A stretch of DNA of 35,364 nt from Gammaproteobacteria bacterium. GTDB taxonomy: Bacteria > Pseudomonadota > Gammaproteobacteria > Methylococcales > UBA2780. Where the stretch lies: the NCBI GenBank assembly GCA_003646305.1, contig QNFJ01000004.1, positions 1 through 35,364 of the forward strand. The letters run 5' to 3'. The position numbers and the translations under genes are program-made. This document shows positions 16,937 through 24,935 of the stretch, piece after piece. Within the stretch, counting starts at the first letter, position 1. Each line of letters starts with the position of its first letter. The notes beneath the pieces were generated by a model, which had not been told where the DNA came from, did no database searches, and worked only from the letters and a program-made list of their open reading frames with translations.

Positions 16937-17958
16937 TGGATTTAAAAGGTAAAACAATCCGTTTGCATGACATGTCTCTTCGTGACGGTATGCACTCTGT
17001 TAGCCACCAATTTGGACTAGATGAAATGGTTCGTCTGGCAACAGCTTTAGATTCTGCGGGTGTACCCTTGATTGAGGTTACTCATGGTGATGGTCTCGGA
17101 GGTTCTTCAGTTAATTATGGTTTTGGAAAGCATACGGACGAGGATTATTTAAAAGCAGTTGTTCCTCAAATGAAGCAGGCAAAAATCTCTGCACTACTGT
17201 TGCCTGGATTAGGAACGGTTAGAGATCTTCTGTCAGCGGTTGATTGTGGGATCTCGACCATTCGTGTTGCGACACATTGTACTGAAGCAGATGTATCCGA
17301 GCAGCATATTAAGAAGGGAAGAGAGTTAGGGCTTGATACGGTCGGTTTTCTGATGATGGCTCATATGATCGAGCCTGAGGCACTTCTAGAGCAAGCGAAG
17401 AAAATGGTTGGCTATGGCGCGAACTGTATTTATGCCACTGACTCGGCAGGGTACCTGCTTCCCGATGGTGTTAAAGATCGAGTTGGTATTTTGAGAGATG
17501 CATTTGGAGATGAAATTGAAATTGGTTTTCATGGCCATCACAACCTTGCAATGGGTGTCGCCAATTCACTCGCTGCGGTGGAGGCTGGGGCAACACGCAT
17601 TGATGGTTCAGTAGCCGGTTTTGGTGCAGGTGCAGGTAATACACCTTTAGAAGTGTTTGCTGCTGTCTGTGATCGTATGGGAATTAATACGGGTGTCAGC
17701 GTCGATAAAATTATGGATGTGGCAGAAGACATTGCTTTGCCACTTATGCCTCAACCAACTCGAATTGATCGTGATTCTTTAACGCTTGGCTATGCTGGCG
17801 TTTATTCATCTTTTCTATTACACGCGAAGAGGGCCGAAGCAAAGCATGGCGTCTCTTCTCGTGCAATTTTGATGGAGTTGGGGAGAATGGGAGCGGTTGG
17901 TGGACAGGAAGATATGATCGAAGATGTCGCACTTGAAATGAAAAAGAATAGAGTTTGA
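16936..17958 (+). CDS. dmpG: 4-hydroxy-2-oxovalerate aldolase
   Basis: A 340-residue DRE-TIM metallolyase that splits 4-hydroxy-2-oxovalerate to pyruvate and acetaldehyde. The metal- and substrate-binding motifs are visible as HDMSLRDGMHS near the N-terminus and GFHGHHNLAMGVANSLAA in the middle. The ATG at 16936 is preceded by AGGAGG inside the end of dmpF; a GTG one codon earlier is possible. Acetaldehyde is expected to pass through a tunnel to DmpF. Confidence 0.95.
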   Translation: MDLKGKTIRLHDMSLRDGMHSVSHQFGLDEMVRLATALDSAGVPLIEVTHGDGLGGSSVNYGFGKHTDEDYLKAVVPQMKQAKISALLLPGLGTVRDLLSAVDCGISTIRVATHCTEADVSEQHIKKGRELGLDTVGFLMMAHMIEPEALLEQAKKMVGYGANCIYATDSAGYLLPDGVKDRVGILRDAFGDEIEIGFHGHHNLAMGVANSLAAVEAGATRIDGSVAGFGAGAGNTPLEVFAAVCDRMGINTGVSVDKIMDVAEDIALPLMPQPTRIDRDSLTLGYAGVYSSFLLHAKRAEAKHGVSSRAILMELGRMGAVGGQEDMIEDVALEMKKNRV

Positions 17959-17968
17959 GGAGAGTTAG

Positions 17969-18757
17969 GTGAGCCTGGATAAAGCAACAATAGAGAAACT
18001 TGCTGAGCATTTAGAAAATGCTGAGCTTAATGCACACGATGTACTAAAAATTACCGATGACTACCCCGATATTAGTTGGGAAGAGTGTTATGACATTCAG
18101 TGGGAAATCAGGCGCCGAAAAATAGCAAGGGGAACCAAGATATGTGGGATGAAAATGGGTCTCACCTCTATGGCAAAAATGCGTCAAATGGGGGTCGAAA
18201 CACCCATTTACGGCTTTCTTGCGGACTATTTTAGCTGTTCTGATGGGGCTGAAATAAAAGTATCAGAGTTAATTCACCCAAAAGTAGAAGCAGAAGTCTC
18301 TTTTGTCACAAAAGCAGAACTAAGTGGACCAGGTTGCCACATTGGCAATGTTTTAGCTGCGACTGATTTTGTTGTGCCATCAGTAGAAGTTATCGATTCA
18401 AGATACCGAGATTTTAAATTTGATTTGAAAAGTGTTGTTGCAGATAACGCCTCTTCATCTCGTTTTGTAACGGGTGGTCGCATGCGCTCTGTTGATGAGC
18501 TTGACCTGAAAACACTTGGTGTAGTGATGGAAAAGAATGGTGAGGTTGTTGAAATGGGAGCGGGTGCTGCTGTGCTGGGGCATCCTGCGGCGAGTGTTGC
18601 GATGCTTGCCAATATGTTGGCCGAACGAGGTGAAGTAATTCCTGCAGGCTCCTTCATTATGACTGGCGGAATTACTGCAGCAGTTAGTGTTGAAGCGGGT
18701 GATTCTGTCTGTGTGCGCTACCAAGACCTAGGCAGTGTCTCGATGAGATTTGTCTGA
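17969..18757 (+). CDS. dmpH: 4-oxalocrotonate decarboxylase
   Basis: A 262-residue decarboxylase of the DmpH/XylI type, turning 2-oxohex-3-enedioate into 2-hydroxypentadienoate and CO2. Diagnostic stretches are LGHPAASVAMLANMLAERGE, GMKMGLTSMAKM and IHPKVEAEVSFVTKAEL. It starts with GTG at 17969, preceded by GAGGAGAG at good spacing. It is paralogous to dmpE, and the two proteins form a complex in characterised pathways. Confidence 0.94.
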   Translation: MSLDKATIEKLAEHLENAELNAHDVLKITDDYPDISWEECYDIQWEIRRRKIARGTKICGMKMGLTSMAKMRQMGVETPIYGFLADYFSCSDGAEIKVSELIHPKVEAEVSFVTKAELSGPGCHIGNVLAATDFVVPSVEVIDSRYRDFKFDLKSVVADNASSSRFVTGGRMRSVDELDLKTLGVVMEKNGEVVEMGAGAAVLGHPAASVAMLANMLAERGEVIPAGSFIMTGGITAAVSVEAGDSVCVRYQDLGSVSMRFV

Positions 18758-18768
18758 GGAGTTAAGAA

Positions 18769-18960
18769 ATGCCAATTGCAATAATTAACATTATGGAAGG
18801 GCGCGATGATGAAAAAAAAGCGCTACTGATTGAAAAAGTTACAGATGCAATATGTGAATCGCTCGGTTCACCCATTGAGGCCGTGAGAGTGATTATTAAT
18901 GAAGTGCCGAAATCCCAGTTTGGGATAGCCGGTAAATCAGCAAAAGAGTTGGGACGATAA
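18769..18960 (+). CDS. dmpI: 4-oxalocrotonate tautomerase
   Basis: A 63-residue tautomerase that ketonises 2-hydroxymuconate before decarboxylation. The catalytic Pro directly after the initiator Met is present (MPIAIINIMEGR), and the segment VRVIINEVPKSQFGIAGK carries the conserved active-site region. Length is that of DmpI/XylH with a hexameric fold. It is the last meta-pathway gene here; tmoA begins only 26 bases later, so both systems probably share a transcript. Confidence 0.93.
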   Translation: MPIAIINIMEGRDDEKKALLIEKVTDAICESLGSPIEAVRVIINEVPKSQFGIAGKSAKELGR

Positions 18961-18986
18961 ATAAGAAATTTTCTGAGGAGAAAATA

Positions 18987-20486
18987 ATGGCGAAGTTGAA
19001 AAGAGAAGAGTGGTACGACTTAACACGTGCGACAAACTGGACCCCTAAGTATGTCACTGAGGAAGAACTTTTTCCTGAAGAGATGAGTGGATCAAGAGGA
19101 ATCCCTGCAGAGGTATGGGAAACTTATGATGAACCTTATAAGGTTGTTTATTCTGAATATGTTGAGACACAAAGAGAAAAAGATGCGGGCGCTTACTCTG
19201 TAAAAGCCGCATTGGAACGCTCTCAATACGTTGAGAATGCAGACCCAGGTTGGGTTAGCACGATGGTTGCTCACTATGGTGCCATTCCTTTGGCTGAGTA
19301 TGCGGCCAGTACAGCAGAAGCACGTATGGCCCGTTTTGCAAAAGCGCCAGGAAATAGAAATATGGCCGTCTTTGGAATGATGGATGAGAATCGTCATGGG
19401 CAGATTCAGCTCTATTTTCCTCATGCTTATACCAAGTTAAGCCGTCAGTGGGATTGGGCAAGTAAGGCTTATCATACAAACGAGTGGGCAGCGATTGCTG
19501 CAAGATCATTCTTTGATGATGCAATGATGACACGCGACTCTGTTGCAGTCTCAATCATGCTCACATTTGCCTTTGAAACCGGCTTTACAAATATGCAGTT
19601 TTTAGGCTTGGCAGCCGATGCGGCTCAGGCGGGTGACCATACATTTGCAAGCCTTATCTCTAGCATTCAAACAGATGAGTCTCGCCATGCTCAACAAGGT
19701 GGCCCTTCTCTAAAAATCTTGATCGCTAATGGTAAGAAAGAAGAAGCTCAAACAATGGTTGATGCAGCTATTTGGCGTGCCTGGAAGCTGTTTTCAGCTT
19801 TAACCGGGCCGGCGATGGATTACTACACACCTATGGAGCATCGCAGTCAGTCTTTCAAAGAGTTTATGGAAGAGTGGATTATCGCCCAATTCGAACGCCA
19901 GCTGATTGATCTTGGCCTAGATAAGCCTTGGTACTGGGATATCCTCATTCGTGACCTTGATATTACGCATCACGGTATGCACATGGGGATCTGGTATTGG
20001 CGTCCAACCGTTTGGTGGAACCCTGCAGCTGGTTTTGGTCCTAAAGAACGTGAATGGCTTGAGGAAAAATATCCAGGGTGGAATGAGACCTTTGGAGAAT
20101 GTGCAGATGTAATCGTAGATAACTTGTTGAATGGACGACCAGAGCTAACGGGCCCTGAAACACTTCCAACCGTTTGCAATATGTGCCAGTTACCAATTGT
20201 AGGTGTTCCAGGAAGCAAGTGGGATGTTAAAGACTATCAGCTTGAGTATGAAGGCCGTCTCTATCATTTTGGTTCAGAAGTTGATAAATGGTGTTTTGAG
20301 ATCGATCCAGAGCGCTATAAGGGACACCTCAACTTTATTGACCGGTTCTTGGCGGGTCACGTTCAGCCACCAGATTTAATGGGTGGTTTGCAATATATGG
20401 GGTTAGCACCAGGTGAAATGGGTGATGATGCACATGGCTACGAATGGGTAAAGGCATATAGCCAGCCCAAAACTGACGCCGCTTAA
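18987..20486 (+). CDS. tmoA: Toluene monooxygenase large oxygenase subunit (TmoA type)
   Basis: The 499-residue diiron subunit of a toluene-4-monooxygenase-type enzyme, numbering residue-for-residue with TmoA through the active site. Ligands E104, E134, H137, E197, E231 and H234 and gate residue T201 are present, as is I100. Two changes stand out. The usual DELRH reads DENRH (L135N), and G103, a position known to affect where the ring is hydroxylated, is Ala, with P101 and L102 beside it. So regiospecificity may differ from T4MO. A C-terminal block with VCNMCQLPIVG and LYHFGSEVDKWCF matches the family. TGAGGAG precedes the ATG. Confidence 0.93.
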   Translation: MAKLKREEWYDLTRATNWTPKYVTEEELFPEEMSGSRGIPAEVWETYDEPYKVVYSEYVETQREKDAGAYSVKAALERSQYVENADPGWVSTMVAHYGAIPLAEYAASTAEARMARFAKAPGNRNMAVFGMMDENRHGQIQLYFPHAYTKLSRQWDWASKAYHTNEWAAIAARSFFDDAMMTRDSVAVSIMLTFAFETGFTNMQFLGLAADAAQAGDHTFASLISSIQTDESRHAQQGGPSLKILIANGKKEEAQTMVDAAIWRAWKLFSALTGPAMDYYTPMEHRSQSFKEFMEEWIIAQFERQLIDLGLDKPWYWDILIRDLDITHHGMHMGIWYWRPTVWWNPAAGFGPKEREWLEEKYPGWNETFGECADVIVDNLLNGRPELTGPETLPTVCNMCQLPIVGVPGSKWDVKDYQLEYEGRLYHFGSEVDKWCFEIDPERYKGHLNFIDRFLAGHVQPPDLMGGLQYMGLAPGEMGDDAHGYEWVKAYSQPKTDAA

Positions 20487-20500
20487 TTAATATTATGTAG

Positions 20501-20550
20501 TTCAGGTAGGTGGTGTTTAAAAGCCACCTGCCTGAGTTTTAAAAATTTTT
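20501..20550 (+). terminator. Terminator-like hairpin between tmoA and tmoB
   Basis: Bases 20501-20513 pair with 20524-20536 to give a 13-bp stem (two G-T pairs) with a ten-base loop, followed by TTTT and then AAAAATTTTT. It has the shape of a Rho-independent terminator but sits inside an operon, 15 bases after the tmoA stop. Partial read-through or 3'-end protection would make the large subunit mRNA more abundant than the rest. Confidence 0.6.
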
Positions 20551-20560
20551 GGAGGATGAA

Positions 20561-20821
20561 ATGGCTTTATTTCCAATACACTCAAATTTTGAGCGAGATT
20601 TTGTAATACAACTTGTTCCTGTCGATACCGATGACACGATGGACCAAGTCGCAGAAAAATGTGCACACCATTCACTGAACCGGCGGGTAAAACCTCAACC
20701 TGGGAAAATCTTAAGGGTCCGTCGTCATTGCGACGGGGAAATTTTCCCTAGAGATATGACAGTTGCAAGTGCGGGCTTAAGACCAACAGAAACGCTCGAT
20801 ATTATTTTCTCAGATAATTGA
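20561..20821 (+). CDS. tmoB: Toluene monooxygenase gamma subunit
   Basis: An 86-residue ubiquitin-like small subunit of the hydroxylase, equivalent to TmoB. Matching segments are MALFPIHSNFERDFVIQLV, the MDQVAEKCAHH helix, RRVKPQPGK and the C-terminal FPRDMTVASAGLRPTETLD. The ATG at 20561 follows GGAGG by six bases; the frame is open four codons further but that part contains the ribosome site. Its function is structural stabilisation of the TmoA-TmoE dimer. Confidence 0.92.
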   Translation: MALFPIHSNFERDFVIQLVPVDTDDTMDQVAEKCAHHSLNRRVKPQPGKILRVRRHCDGEIFPRDMTVASAGLRPTETLDIIFSDN

Positions 20822-20846
20822 TTAACTAATAAATAAGGAAAGAAGA

Positions 20847-21185
20847 ATGGCTTTTGAGAAGATCTGCACCTTAGATGATGTATGGGAAGGCGAGATGGAT
20901 ACTTTTGAAACAGCAAATGGAACTGAGGTTCTTGTTGTTGCTGTTGATGGAGGGGAAATTAGAGCTTTTCAGAATATGTGTCCACACCAAGAAATAGAGC
21001 TTGTAGAAGGTTCTTTTGAAAATGGCGTAATCACATGTAAAGCGCACCTGTGGCAATTTGATTGTAAATCAGGTGTTGGGCTAAACCCTAAGGATTGTAA
21101 ATTAGCGGTTTATCCAACGAAAGTCGAAGGTGAAGACATCTATGTGGATGTAGTGGGGATTACTCCCGAGATGTCGCATAGTTAA
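20847..21185 (+). CDS. tmoC: Toluene monooxygenase Rieske ferredoxin
   Basis: A 112-residue Rieske-type [2Fe-2S] ferredoxin that passes electrons from the reductase to TmoA. Cluster ligands are C45, H47, C64 and H67 (CPHQE and CKAHLW), at the same positions as in T4MO. This component is what distinguishes four-component toluene monooxygenases from the three-component phenol hydroxylase at 7375-11964. It follows tmoB by 25 bases with AAGGAAAG upstream. Confidence 0.94.
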   Translation: MAFEKICTLDDVWEGEMDTFETANGTEVLVVAVDGGEIRAFQNMCPHQEIELVEGSFENGVITCKAHLWQFDCKSGVGLNPKDCKLAVYPTKVEGEDIYVDVVGITPEMSHS

Positions 21186-21220
21186 CTTGATCGTCGTTTA
21201 CTCTTTCAGGAGTGAAGATA

Positions 21221-21649
21221 ATGGGCATTTTTAGTAGCTTAAAAAGTTTGTTTGGTGGCTCGACAGAAGAAGGTCAAACTGATCCAGTTGAGGAACCAAC
21301 ATCTAATCAAAAAAAACATGTTGAGGAGCCAATAATGACAAGTCACAACGCGGGTGATGCGATAAAGAACAACAATGTAGGACCAGTTGTCAGGGCGGGG
21401 GATGTAGCAATTGCAATCGCTGAGGCGGCTGAAATTGATAACCCAGATAAAGAAATTACGGTTGTCGATAAACTAGCCTATCTTAGAATTTCGGCCGATA
21501 GCGAATTAATTCTAAAGCGTGAAACGATAGAAGAGTGTTTAGGTCGTCCATTTGAAATGCGTGAACTTGAAATTAACTTGAGTTCATTTGCCGGGCAAAT
21601 TGATGCGGACTCTTATCGAGCTCGTTTTTATTACGATAAACACGTTTAG
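21221..21649 (+). CDS. tmoD: Toluene monooxygenase effector protein, with N-terminal extension
   Basis: A TmoD-type effector whose C-terminal 104 residues (from ATG 21335) match the whole usual protein, including NNNVGPVVRAGD, EIDNPDKEITV and LEINLSSFAGQIDAD. In front of this, in the same frame, are 38 extra residues from ATG 21221: a short amphipathic MGIFSSLKSLFGG, then an acidic, polar linker. Both ATGs have strong ribosome sites: AGGAG eight bases before 21221 and GAGGAG six bases before 21335. Two forms (142 and 104 residues) may be made. Effectors bind the hydroxylase near the diiron site, so the extension could affect docking or location. Function of the extra part is unknown. Confidence 0.88.
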   Translation: MGIFSSLKSLFGGSTEEGQTDPVEEPTSNQKKHVEEPIMTSHNAGDAIKNNNVGPVVRAGDVAIAIAEAAEIDNPDKEITVVDKLAYLRISADSELILKRETIEECLGRPFEMRELEINLSSFAGQIDADSYRARFYYDKHV

Positions 21650-21679
21650 ATTAAAACAATAAAGATTGAGGAGATAGAG

Positions 21680-22684
21680 ATGAGTGAAGAAGCACAAGCT
21701 GCACCAGAACCATTAAAAGGTTTAAAAACATGGTCACATTTAGCGGGAAATCGCCGTCGCCCAAGTGAGTATGAAGTTGTATCGACAAATTTGCATTACC
21801 ATATGGACAACCAAGATAACCCTTGGGAGTTAGACCCTAATATTCCGATGGCAAAGTGGTATCGAAAATATCGTAATGAGAGCCCTTTAAAATGTGATGA
21901 TTGGGATGCATTTAGAGATCCGGATCAGATTATTTACCGCACGTATAATATCTTGCAAGATGGCCAAGAGAATTATGTACAGGGGCTATTTGATCAAATG
22001 AATGATCGTGGTTATGATCAGATGCTCCAACCAGAGTGGATGCCTGTTCTCGCTAAGTTATATACGCCAGGTCGTTATCTTTTCCATGCCCTTCAACTGG
22101 GCTCGGCTTATATTCATCAAATGGCTCCTGCGAGCACAATTACAAACTGTGCTACGTATCAGACGGCGGATAGTTTGCGTTGGATGACACATACTGCTTA
22201 CCGCACAAAAGAGTTGAGCAATGGGTTTAGTGGCGAGGGATTCGGAGAAAATGAGCGTAATATTTGGGAAAATGATCCTGCATGGCAAGGTTTTCGTGAG
22301 CTAGCTGAAAAAGCACTTATTGCGTGGGACTGGGCTGAGTCTTTTGTGGCAATTAATCTAGTTCTAAAGCCTGCAGTAGAAGAGTGTTTATTGGTACAGC
22401 TGGGTGATGCAGGTCGCCACAATGGCGATACATTATTGGGCCTTTTGAATCAGGCTCAAATGCGTGATGCTGAACGGCACCGTCGTTGGTCTACAGCACT
22501 TGTTAAAATGGCCTTAGAAACTGAAGGTAACAAAGCAGTTTTACAGGCTCTTCTCGATAAGTGGGTACCTTTGGGTGATGCGGCTATTAATGCTTATTGT
22601 TCTGCTATCCCTGATAGTCCAGATGCTGCAGCGGATGCTAAAGAAGCCGTTAGTAATTTTCGTCAGAGCTTGGGGTTAAATTAA
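21680..22684 (+). CDS. tmoE: Toluene monooxygenase small oxygenase subunit
   Basis: A 334-residue beta subunit of the TMO hydroxylase, equivalent to TmoE. It has the ferritin-like helical fold without iron ligands. Recognisable stretches are LKTWSHLAGNRRRPSEYEVV, FRDPDQIIYRTYNILQDGQE and LGDAGRHNGDTLLGLLNQAQ. GAGGAGATAGAG precedes the ATG. It ends the hydroxylase part of the operon; the reductase gene follows after 159 bases that hold two hairpins. Confidence 0.93.
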   Translation: MSEEAQAAPEPLKGLKTWSHLAGNRRRPSEYEVVSTNLHYHMDNQDNPWELDPNIPMAKWYRKYRNESPLKCDDWDAFRDPDQIIYRTYNILQDGQENYVQGLFDQMNDRGYDQMLQPEWMPVLAKLYTPGRYLFHALQLGSAYIHQMAPASTITNCATYQTADSLRWMTHTAYRTKELSNGFSGEGFGENERNIWENDPAWQGFRELAEKALIAWDWAESFVAINLVLKPAVEECLLVQLGDAGRHNGDTLLGLLNQAQMRDAERHRRWSTALVKMALETEGNKAVLQALLDKWVPLGDAAINAYCSAIPDSPDAAADAKEAVSNFRQSLGLN

Positions 22685-22708
22685 ATATTATTGAGCGTGG
22701 GGACACTG

Positions 22709-22744
22709 TAGCTTAGCCTCCCTTGATGGGGGGCGAGCCGGCTA
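22709..22744 (+). other. GC-rich hairpin downstream of tmoE
   Basis: GCCTCCC (22716-22722) pairs with GGGGGGC (22728-22734) around TTGAT, and TAGC (22709-22712) can pair with GCTA (22741-22744). There is no U-tract. It is strikingly GC-rich for this region and lies about 45 bases before a separate intrinsic terminator, so it may act as a 3'-end stabiliser or processing site. Confidence 0.4.
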
Positions 22745-22788
22745 GTCAGCTCTGTTCATAGCTCGAAAAATGTTGTTTAACCAATAAG

Positions 22789-22822
22789 AAGGCTGGTGAA
22801 TTATATTCATTAGCCTTTTTTT
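22789..22822 (+). terminator. Intrinsic terminator between tmoE and tmoF
   Basis: Bases 22789-22801 pair with 22805-22817 (13 bp including two G-T pairs) around a TAT loop, and the stem is followed by five T, a classic Rho-independent terminator. The next ATG (tmoF) is only 22 bases beyond the T-tract. Read-through or an unseen promoter is required to express tmoF and everything downstream. Confidence 0.75.
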
Positions 22823-22843
22823 ATATAACAAATGAGGTTGGAA

Positions 22844-23866
22844 ATGGCTAAGTTGACAATAAAAATTTTAGATAAAGGGTTTGAGTTTCAACAGGATGAA
22901 GGGGACACGCTTTTGCGGTCGGCGCTTAGGGCTGGATTGGGATTTCCTTATGAGTGTAACTCTGGCGGCTGTGGAAGCTGCAAATTTGAGCTTGTTGAAG
23001 GAGAGCTCGAAGAGTTATGGCCTGATGCACCAGGTCTTTCTCCGCGAGATATTCGTAAAGGGCGAAAGCTTGGCTGCCAGTGTATAGCGAAGTCAGATTG
23101 TACGATTAAGGTTAATCTTGAGCACCATTCTGCGCCGGAGAGCAAACCGGAAAGAATTATGGTTAGCTTTGTGGAAGCCAAACCATTGACAAGTGATATG
23201 GCAGAGTTTGTTTTTAAATCAGCATCTGCCGCAAAGTTTATTCCAGGTCAGTTTGCGTTGTTGTCATTACCAGGAGTAGAAGGTGACCGTGCTTACTCAA
23301 TGTCTAACTTACCTAATAATGAAGGTGAGTGGAGTTTCATTATTAAAAAGATGCCGGGCGGAAAAGGTTCGACCTTTATTTTTGATGAGTTAAAACTAGG
23401 AGACTCTATTGAGTTAGATGGGCCGTATGGAATGGCCTTTCTTAAAACTGAAATTCCGAGAGAAATTGTCTGCATAGGAGGTGGCTCAGGGCTATCTCCA
23501 ATGGTTTCTATTGCGCGTGCAGTCACTAAAGACCCTCAAATGGCACAGCACAAAATGCATATGTTTTATGGTGGAAGAGGGCCTAAAGATATTTGTACAC
23601 CTGCAATTGTTTCAGCGTTTGGAGATATTAAAGATCGACTTACCTGTTATAACGCTGTATCTGATTTAGATTTAGCTCGTGAGCAGGAGTGGAGTGGGGC
23701 GACTGGCTTTATCCATGAGCTTGTGGAGAAAGAGTTAGGGAGTGATCTGACAAACTATGAATTTTATTTTTGCGGCCCTCCTCCAATGACAAAAGCGATA
23801 CAGAAAATGTTGATGGTTGATCACCAAGTCCCTTTTGACCAGCTCCATTATGATCGTTTCTTCTAA
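22844..23866 (+). CDS. tmoF: Toluene monooxygenase NADH oxidoreductase
   Basis: A 340-residue FAD/[2Fe-2S] reductase that delivers NADH electrons to the Rieske protein TmoC. The ferredoxin cluster motif CNSGGCGSC lies near residue 37 with a further GCQC; the FAD segment is RAYSMSNLP and the NAD segment CIGGGSGLSPM, with YFCGPPPMTKA at the end. The ATG at 22844 has AGGTTGGA before it; an ATG four codons upstream is less likely. Similar in plan to DmpP but clearly different in sequence. Confidence 0.92.
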   Translation: MAKLTIKILDKGFEFQQDEGDTLLRSALRAGLGFPYECNSGGCGSCKFELVEGELEELWPDAPGLSPRDIRKGRKLGCQCIAKSDCTIKVNLEHHSAPESKPERIMVSFVEAKPLTSDMAEFVFKSASAAKFIPGQFALLSLPGVEGDRAYSMSNLPNNEGEWSFIIKKMPGGKGSTFIFDELKLGDSIELDGPYGMAFLKTEIPREIVCIGGGSGLSPMVSIARAVTKDPQMAQHKMHMFYGGRGPKDICTPAIVSAFGDIKDRLTCYNAVSDLDLAREQEWSGATGFIHELVEKELGSDLTNYEFYFCGPPPMTKAIQKMLMVDHQVPFDQLHYDRFF

Positions 23867-23897
23867 ACCCTTTATAGACTTTGAGAGAGTATTTTTT

Positions 23898-24926
23898 GTG
23901 GATAAACCATTAAAACTAAGCGTATTAGATCAGTCACCGATACACGATGACCAGCCTGATTCATCAGGGTTATTTTCAACAATTGAGTTATCTAAATCTT
24001 GCGATGAATGGGGCTATCATCGCTACTGGTTAGCAGAGCATCATGACACGCCGGGTTACGCGAGCCCTAGCCCGGAAATCATGGTAGGGCAAGTTGCAAA
24101 TGCGACAAAGAGAATTCGGGTCGGTAGTGGAGGCGTTATGTTGCCGCACTATAGTGCCTTTAAAGTGGCGGAAACCTTTAAGGTTTTAGAAGCGTTTAAT
24201 CCTGGACGAATTGATCTGGGAATTGGCCGCGCACCCGGTGGAAACCCTCTTTTTTCTGAAGCAATATCTGCCCCTAGAGCACAGATTCCAGCAGAATATT
24301 ATCCACAACAGGCGGCCGATTTAATTGGTTATCTCAATGGGAACCTGCCAGATAACCACCCGTATAAGCAGGCAAATATTTACCCTAGAGATGTGGGTTC
24401 TCCTGATATATGGATGTTGGGTTCGAGTGATGGTAGTGCGGAGATGGCAGGGCAACTCGGTGCTGGGTTTGTGCTTGCGCTATTTATCGGTACACACGAT
24501 CGGCCTGTTGAGATTATTGAGCGTTATCGGCGCGCATTTGTCCCGAATGCCACGTTTGAAGAGGCTCATCCGATGTTAGCGGCTGCTGTTATTTGTGCGG
24601 GCAGTAAAGAAGAGGCAGAGTGGATTGCCAGTAGCCATACCTACTGGAAGGTGCAAGCATTTAGGCATGGGCGCCGTGATGGTCTATTAGCACCAGAAAA
24701 AGCATTAGATGCGCGAAAGAAGCTCTCACTTTCTGACCAAGCCTATTATGACGAGACACTTGCCTCGATGGTACTAGGAACGCCAGAAAGCTGTTACGAA
24801 GAGCTCAATGAGATTGCCACACGTTATCGGGTCAATGAAATAATGGTGGTCAATGTGACACATAAATTCTCTGATCGGAAAAAATCTTATCAGATGCTGG
24901 CAGAGGTTGCCGGCTTAACAGTTTAG
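23898..24926 (+). CDS. Luciferase-like (LLM class) flavin-dependent oxidoreductase
   Basis: A 342-residue member of the bacterial luciferase-like TIM-barrel family, using reduced FMN or F420 (FMN expected in proteobacteria). Typical blocks are KLSVLDQSPIHD at the start, YHRYWLAEHHDTPGYASPSPE, RIRVGSGGVMLPHYS and RIDLGIGRAPGG. The start is taken as GTG 23898 with GAGAGAG eight bases upstream; the open frame upstream overlaps tmoF. A flavin reductase at 25793 could supply reduced flavin, giving a two-component monooxygenase. Substrate unknown; not a known part of the meta pathway. Confidence 0.85.
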   Translation: MDKPLKLSVLDQSPIHDDQPDSSGLFSTIELSKSCDEWGYHRYWLAEHHDTPGYASPSPEIMVGQVANATKRIRVGSGGVMLPHYSAFKVAETFKVLEAFNPGRIDLGIGRAPGGNPLFSEAISAPRAQIPAEYYPQQAADLIGYLNGNLPDNHPYKQANIYPRDVGSPDIWMLGSSDGSAEMAGQLGAGFVLALFIGTHDRPVEIIERYRRAFVPNATFEEAHPMLAAAVICAGSKEEAEWIASSHTYWKVQAFRHGRRDGLLAPEKALDARKKLSLSDQAYYDETLASMVLGTPESCYEELNEIATRYRVNEIMVVNVTHKFSDRKKSYQMLAEVAGLTV

Positions 24927-24935
24927 GAGAACAGA

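Noticed and set aside
18274..18657. A 127-codon minus-strand open frame opposite dmpH
   Set aside because: Low-complexity Ser/Thr/Ala-rich translation antisense to a clear decarboxylase; codon-bias artefact.
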